Below are positions 60,498 through 64,000 of a DNA stretch of 64,000 nucleotides, one piece after another. The position numbers and the translations under genes are program-made. The stretch lies in contig DASVEF010000185.1 in the NCBI GenBank assembly GCA_036380715.1, positions 1 through 64,000 of the forward strand. Reading direction: 5' to 3'. Numbering within the stretch: the stretch's first letter is position 1; each line of letters starts with the position of its first letter. The notes below the pieces were generated by a model. The model ran no database searches and was not told the origin of the DNA. It worked only from the letters and a program-made list of their open reading frames with translations. The stretch comes from UBA5704 sp036380715 (GTDB taxonomy: Bacteria > Acidobacteriota > Thermoanaerobaculia > Multivoradales > UBA5704).

Positions 60498-61855
60498 GGT
60501 GCGTTCTCCGGATCAGGGCCGGCGGAGCCCTCACCCCCGTCCCCTCTCCCGTCACCGGGAGAGGGGCGCCCCCAACTCTCCCGCGTCTTCTCCCCCTCTC
60601 CCGGCGACGGGAGAGGGGGCCGGGGGGTGAGGGTCTTCGGGAGAGGGTCAACAGGTGAGATTCGCGGCAGCAGCAATCGAAACGTCGTCCCCGCCTCGGA
60701 GCTCTCCACCAGCTCCAGGTCGCCGCCGTGGTCGAGCAGAATTTTTTTGGAAATCGCCAGGCCCAGGCCCATGCCTTCGCCCGGCCGGCGGCTGGTGACG
60801 TAGGGCTCGAAGATCCGCGGCCGGATCTCCGGCGCCACCCCGGGACCATCGTCTGACACGTCAAGGAAGACGTCCCGCGCGGTCTCGCCCGGCCGCAGCG
60901 TCACCGTGCCGCGCCGGGCTCCCAGGGCCAGCGAGCTGTTGTCGCAGAGATTGACCAGCACCTGCCGCAGCATCTCGCGGTCGATGGCCGCGTCGAGCTT
61001 CCCGGGCGCGGGCTCCAGGCGCAGCGCCAGGTTGGGCCAGGCGCCGCCGAAGGTGGTGGCGAATTCGCCGGCGGCTTTCGCGAGGTCGTGGACCTCCAGC
61101 CGGGGCTGGGGGAGGCGGGCGAACGAGGTGAACTGCTGCGCAAAGCGGCTCAGCCGCTCGATGTCCTCGCCGACGCTGCTGGCGGCCCGGCGGATCTCTT
61201 CAGGTGGCGGCGGCTCTTCGTCGGCCAGGAGCTGCTGGAGGCGGGAGATCTCCAGCCGCGCGGCGGTCAGCGGCGTGCGCATCTCGTGAGCGTGGCGCCG
61301 CGCCGCCTCCTGCCAGCGCGACAGGTTTTCGAGAGAGGCCAGGCGCCGGCGGTCGCGCGCCATGATCCGCGAGGTCTCCTCGATCATGGCGGCGATCCGT
61401 CCCAGGATGTCCCGTCCAGGGTCGCCGATCACCACGTCCTCGCGGCCGGAGGAGAGCTGGACCAGGGCGTCCCGCAGGCGTGCGATCCGCCGCTCCCAGC
61501 GCCCCTGGCGGACCAGGTGCGCGCCGCCGGCCACCACCAGGACGCCGCCGACGATTCCCAGGAGGATCAGCTCGTATCGCCGCAGGATCTCCCGCCGGTT
61601 GTGCTCCAGGATGCGCAGGTTGTTGAGCAGAGCCTGCGCCTCCTCGAACCGCCGCCGGTAGCCGGCGCTTCCCGCGGGATCGAGCCGCGCGAGCCGCTTC
61701 TGGTCCTGGAGCGAGCGCTCCAGCGACTCCACGATCTCCGGCCGCACGCCGAGGCGGAACCAGGCGGCCGAGATCTGCCGCTCGAACAGCCAGAGGACCG
61801 CCGCCGCGGCCAGCAGCAGGCCGCAGAGCGTGGCGACGGTGGACTTCCAGCTCAT
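60494..61855 (-). CDS. sensor histidine kinase
   Basis: 453 residues. TM1 about 7-24, periplasmic helix pair, TM2 about 100-118 (LILLGIVGGVLVVAGGAHLV), HAMP-like linker, HisKA with RRHAHEMRTPLTAARLE, and HATPase (LVNLCDNSSLAL, VSDDGPGVAPE, GEGMGLGLAISKK). The natural end is near FRLLLPRISPVDPLPK. The last 45 or so codons come from the palindromic repeat, yet the stop still overlaps the regulator start (ATGA). It also overlaps the upstream gene by ATGA. Confidence 0.92.
   Translation of the reverse strand: MSWKSTVATLCGLLLAAAAVLWLFERQISAAWFRLGVRPEIVESLERSLQDQKRLARLDPAGSAGYRRRFEEAQALLNNLRILEHNRREILRRYELILLGIVGGVLVVAGGAHLVRQGRWERRIARLRDALVQLSSGREDVVIGDPGRDILGRIAAMIEETSRIMARDRRRLASLENLSRWQEAARRHAHEMRTPLTAARLEISRLQQLLADEEPPPPEEIRRAASSVGEDIERLSRFAQQFTSFARLPQPRLEVHDLAKAAGEFATTFGGAWPNLALRLEPAPGKLDAAIDREMLRQVLVNLCDNSSLALGARRGTVTLRPGETARDVFLDVSDDGPGVAPEIRPRIFEPYVTSRRPGEGMGLGLAISKKILLDHGGDLELVESSEAGTTFRLLLPRISPVDPLPKTLTPRPPLPSPGEGEKTRESWGRPSPGDGRGDGGEGSAGPDPENAP
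60525..60633. repeat. dispersed palindromic repeat family A, copy 6 (inside a coding region)
   Basis: GAGCCCTCACCCCC, CCCTCTCCCGTCACCGGGAGAGGG, spacer, CCCTCTCCCGGCGACGGGAGAGGG, GGGGGTGAGGG. It lies wholly within the 3' coding part of the sensor kinase and is translated. Confidence 0.85.
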
Positions 61856-62514
61856 CGTCGTCGCTCCCGGCCCGGCGGGCCCGACGGGAAAATCAGGTTC
61901 CACTCGGATTCGAGCAGCGCCGTCCTCTGGAGCGAGGTGGCCATCAACAGGTTGAGGACCTGGCCGAACGTGGCCGGCTGGTCCTCGACGGCCTCGGCGA
62001 CCGCGCCGGCGCTGCCCGGCTCCCGGGCCGCGAGCGATTCGGAGAGCCAGCGCTGCGCTTCGAGCTGCTCGGATTGCGAGAAGGGGATCACCCGCAGCCG
62101 TACCTCGACCTTCCAGGGCGGACCGCCCGCGGGCCGCGGCAGCCGCGCCACGTCGAACCGCGCCTCGCGCCACCATTCGGCGAGGCGATCGAACGAGGGA
62201 AAGCGGGCACGGATGACCTTGCCCGTGGCATCCACCCGGTTCACCAGGTAGACCTCGTCCCACAGCTCGTAGCGGATGTCGACCCGGGCACCCCCTTCGA
62301 TCCTCTCCCGGCCGGCGCCGGTCGCCCGGACATGGAAAGCCAGCGTCGTGGTGAGCCCGGTGCCGAGCTGCTTGCGGACCTCCTCGCGGCCGAGCAGGGG
62401 AGGGAGAGAGGTGAGAACGGCCCAGTCCCCGGCCCCCGGCTCCAGGCGCGGCGCCTGGGCGTGGAGCCGCGGCGCGAACAGCAGGAGCAGGACCAACAGG
62501 GAGGCGCCTCTCAT
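61852..62514 (-). CDS. secreted DUF4390-like protein
   Basis: 220 residues. Signal peptide about 1-20 (LLVLLLLFAPRLHAQA). A beta-rich domain follows with TTLAFHVRATGAGRERIEGG, VDIRYELWDEVYLVNRVD and VEVRLRVIPFSQSEQ. This matches DUF4390 in outline, a periplasmic domain often encoded beside a NtrY-like kinase. It could carry a signal to the kinase. Both ends are coupled to neighbours by ATGA overlaps. Confidence 0.75.
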   Translation of the reverse strand: MRGASLLVLLLLFAPRLHAQAPRLEPGAGDWAVLTSLPPLLGREEVRKQLGTGLTTTLAFHVRATGAGRERIEGGARVDIRYELWDEVYLVNRVDATGKVIRARFPSFDRLAEWWREARFDVARLPRPAGGPPWKVEVRLRVIPFSQSEQLEAQRWLSESLAAREPGSAGAVAEAVEDQPATFGQVLNLLMATSLQRTALLESEWNLIFPSGPPGRERRR

Positions 62515-63905
62515 GGCAGCACCTCCCCGATGTCCAGATAGGTGAGCTGGAACCGCAACCGACCCCAAGGATTGCGGTAGACGAGTCCGGTCGACAGGCT
62601 GAGCCGCTCCAGCGGATTGGGGGTGTCCAGCCCGAGCTGCGGCGAGCTGCCCTCGAACCCGACCTCCAGGCCCGTCTCCCACCGCAGGTCGCCGAAGCCG
62701 TTCTCGCCGCGCGCCCGCCGGAGGCTGATCGCGTGCTGGAGGCCCGCGGACAACCCGTAGACGTCCAAGTCGGCCTCTTGGATCGACTCTTCGCGCGCGG
62801 GCAGGTCATGGATCGACGACCGGCCGAGGGAGAGCCGGCCCGTGCCGGACACGGTCTGCCGAGGCGTGAGCGACCAGTGCCGGGTGGCCGAGACCACGGC
62901 GGCCACGGAGCGCGCCTCGTACGGCGGGATGTCCTCCTGGATGACGTCGAGCTGGAACGGGAGCTCCCTGAGGATGTAGCGTATACGCAGCAGGTCGTCC
63001 GTCTCGAAGGAGTAAGCCTCGATTCCGGCTGAGAGCGTGAAGCCGCGGGTCGGCACCAGCGGATCGTCGCTCGTGTCGAGGACCCACTTCGCCTCAGCCC
63101 GGTTGTAGGTCATGGTTCCGTCGCTCCCGCCGACCTCCAGCACGGGAGGGAACTCGAAGGTATCGAGAACCTCGAACCGCTCGCCGGAGCCGCCGCTCTT
63201 CCGGGTCCAGCCGATCTGGAGCGACTGGTTTTTCCGCAGCGGAATGCCCAGGTTGAGGGACGTCCTGTCATAACCGTCCCAGTCCCACGAGACGAAGCCC
63301 GGGTCGAGCGCGTAGGGGAGGGTCTCGGCCACGCAGCAGACGTTTTCGGGAAGGTGCGAATAGCCGAGGCTGGCCACGATCCCTCGGCCGAACAGGTCGT
63401 ACTGCGAATAGCCGGCCTGGAACCCCTCCTCGCTGTCGAGCGACCCGAACAGGACGCTGGAGCGCCCGACGAACAGCCGGGCTCCGATCAGCCCGGGGAA
63501 CGAGAAGGTGGTCGTCAAGCTACCGAATTCCCGTCCCGCCAGGCTCAGCGGCTCGTCGAAATGGGTGACGCGGATCGAATGGTCGAAGAAGAACCACTTC
63601 GCCGGCGTGACCTGGATGACCAGCTCGTAGGAGCCCCGCTGGCTCCCCTTGCGCAGCGCGAACGTGGCGTCCAGAACGAAAGGCAGCCGGTGGACGCGAT
63701 AGATCGCCTGCCGCAGATCCTCCTCCATGTAGGTCTGCCCCTCCTGTAGCCGCGTCTCCGCTTCGACAATGTTCGCTGCGGCCGTTCTCGTCCCCTCGAC
63801 CGTGATCGTCTCGATCAGAAAGCCGGGTGGCTCCTCAGCCCCCGCGGCGAGCGGGGCCAGGAAGAGCGCCGTCAACAACCATGCGGCGATCCAGTGTGAT
63901 CTCAT
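62511..63905 (-). CDS. outer-membrane protein, POTRA plus Omp85-like barrel
   Basis: 464 residues. Signal peptide about 1-22 (ending AAGA). One POTRA-like domain (IETITVEGTRTAAANIVEAE, LRQAIYRVHRLPFVLDA) followed by a 12-16-strand barrel (SIRVTHFDEPLSL, LGYSHLPENV, LQIGWTRKSG, VVSATRHWSLTPRQTV) ending RFQLTYLDIGEVLP. It resembles BamA/TamA relatives but is short. First fully visible gene of the operon with the DUF4390 protein, kinase and regulator, so it may be linked to envelope-stress sensing. Confidence 0.8.
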   Translation of the reverse strand: MRSHWIAAWLLTALFLAPLAAGAEEPPGFLIETITVEGTRTAAANIVEAETRLQEGQTYMEEDLRQAIYRVHRLPFVLDATFALRKGSQRGSYELVIQVTPAKWFFFDHSIRVTHFDEPLSLAGREFGSLTTTFSFPGLIGARLFVGRSSVLFGSLDSEEGFQAGYSQYDLFGRGIVASLGYSHLPENVCCVAETLPYALDPGFVSWDWDGYDRTSLNLGIPLRKNQSLQIGWTRKSGGSGERFEVLDTFEFPPVLEVGGSDGTMTYNRAEAKWVLDTSDDPLVPTRGFTLSAGIEAYSFETDDLLRIRYILRELPFQLDVIQEDIPPYEARSVAAVVSATRHWSLTPRQTVSGTGRLSLGRSSIHDLPAREESIQEADLDVYGLSAGLQHAISLRRARGENGFGDLRWETGLEVGFEGSSPQLGLDTPNPLERLSLSTGLVYRNPWGRLRFQLTYLDIGEVLP

Positions 63906-63908
63906 GGC

Positions 63909-64000
63909 TTACCTCTCCTCGTCCGGCGCGGGCGTGCTGCCCGCGGCGTCGCCGGAGGGAGATGGCAATCGGAGAGCCAGGCGCCGGTTCGGGTGGGAGA
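63909..64000 (-). CDS. possible 3' end of an upstream gene
   Basis: An open frame enters from the right edge and reads SHPNRRLALRLPSP, then a Pro/Asp-rich end and TAA at 63909-63911, 3 nt before the next ATG. Its GAGGAGAGG supplies the Shine-Dalgarno of that gene. Too short for a product call. Confidence 0.35.
   Translation of the reverse strand, partial: SHPNRRLALRLPSPSGDAAGSTPAPDEER

Overview
The window is about 64 kb of GC-rich bacterial chromosome with roughly 50 genes and no visible rRNA, tRNA or CRISPR array. Several traits point to Acidobacteriota, perhaps a Thermoanaerobaculia-like lineage: an ADOP-type duplicated FtsX/MacB permease, many secreted BNR-propeller proteins and peptidases, a PA2778/PA2779 pair, a matrixin with its small partner, and dispersed palindromic intergenic repeats. 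This assignment is inference from gene style; no marker gene is present.

Layout. 1-5.5 kb holds envelope and metabolic genes: the end of a glycosyltransferase, an ADOP permease, an M20 peptidase and an L,D-transpeptidase. 5.45-6.12 kb is a gene-free stretch carrying 18 GTCGC/GCGAC sites that fall on one helical phase, followed by a small coiled-coil/winged-helix gene. 6.6-12.5 kb is a decaying accessory or defence island. It has two toxin-antitoxin modules, a PLD-SNF2 helicase, a cut-down Type IIG-like N-terminal domain and pieces of an AlbA/Schlafen-type gene. A 1.16-kb inversion has exchanged the 3' ends of the helicase and AlbA genes; undoing it on paper restores the reading frame across both breakpoints. 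12.6-16.3 kb carries small Cys-rich secreted peptides, a phosphodiester glycosidase and a matrixin pair. 16.3-29 kb is mostly secreted or membrane proteins (amidohydrolase, PA2778/PA2779, ExbD, BNR propeller, DUF4919, DUF1579) and a long aldehyde dehydrogenase.

29-37.4 kb has adenine deaminase, PspC, an AmpG-like transporter, a nucleotidyltransferase pair, a dynamin-like GTPase and a RAYT transposase between REP palindromes. 37.5-40.7 kb is a tight three-gene unit (CFA-type methyltransferase, B12 radical SAM, hot-dog thioesterase) suggesting lipid modification. 41-49.9 kb has an S9 peptidase, two tandem BNR propellers and an M1 aminopeptidase. 49.9-50.8 kb is a gene-free element bounded by inverted repeats and holding a degenerate array of about 21 bp period. 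50.8-58.3 kb has an AI-2E-type permease, Ada, a hybrid histidine kinase, a frameshifted membrane gene and a DUF5131/TcmP pair. 58.3-64 kb ends with a lipoprotein hydrolase and a coupled operon: POTRA/barrel outer-membrane protein, DUF4390-like protein, sensor kinase and sigma-54 response regulator.

The most notable items are the reciprocal helicase/AlbA inversion, the helix-phased site array at 5.48-6.11 kb, the second periodic array at 50.2-50.6 kb, and a hairpin repeat family that has become the C-terminal coding end of two genes.
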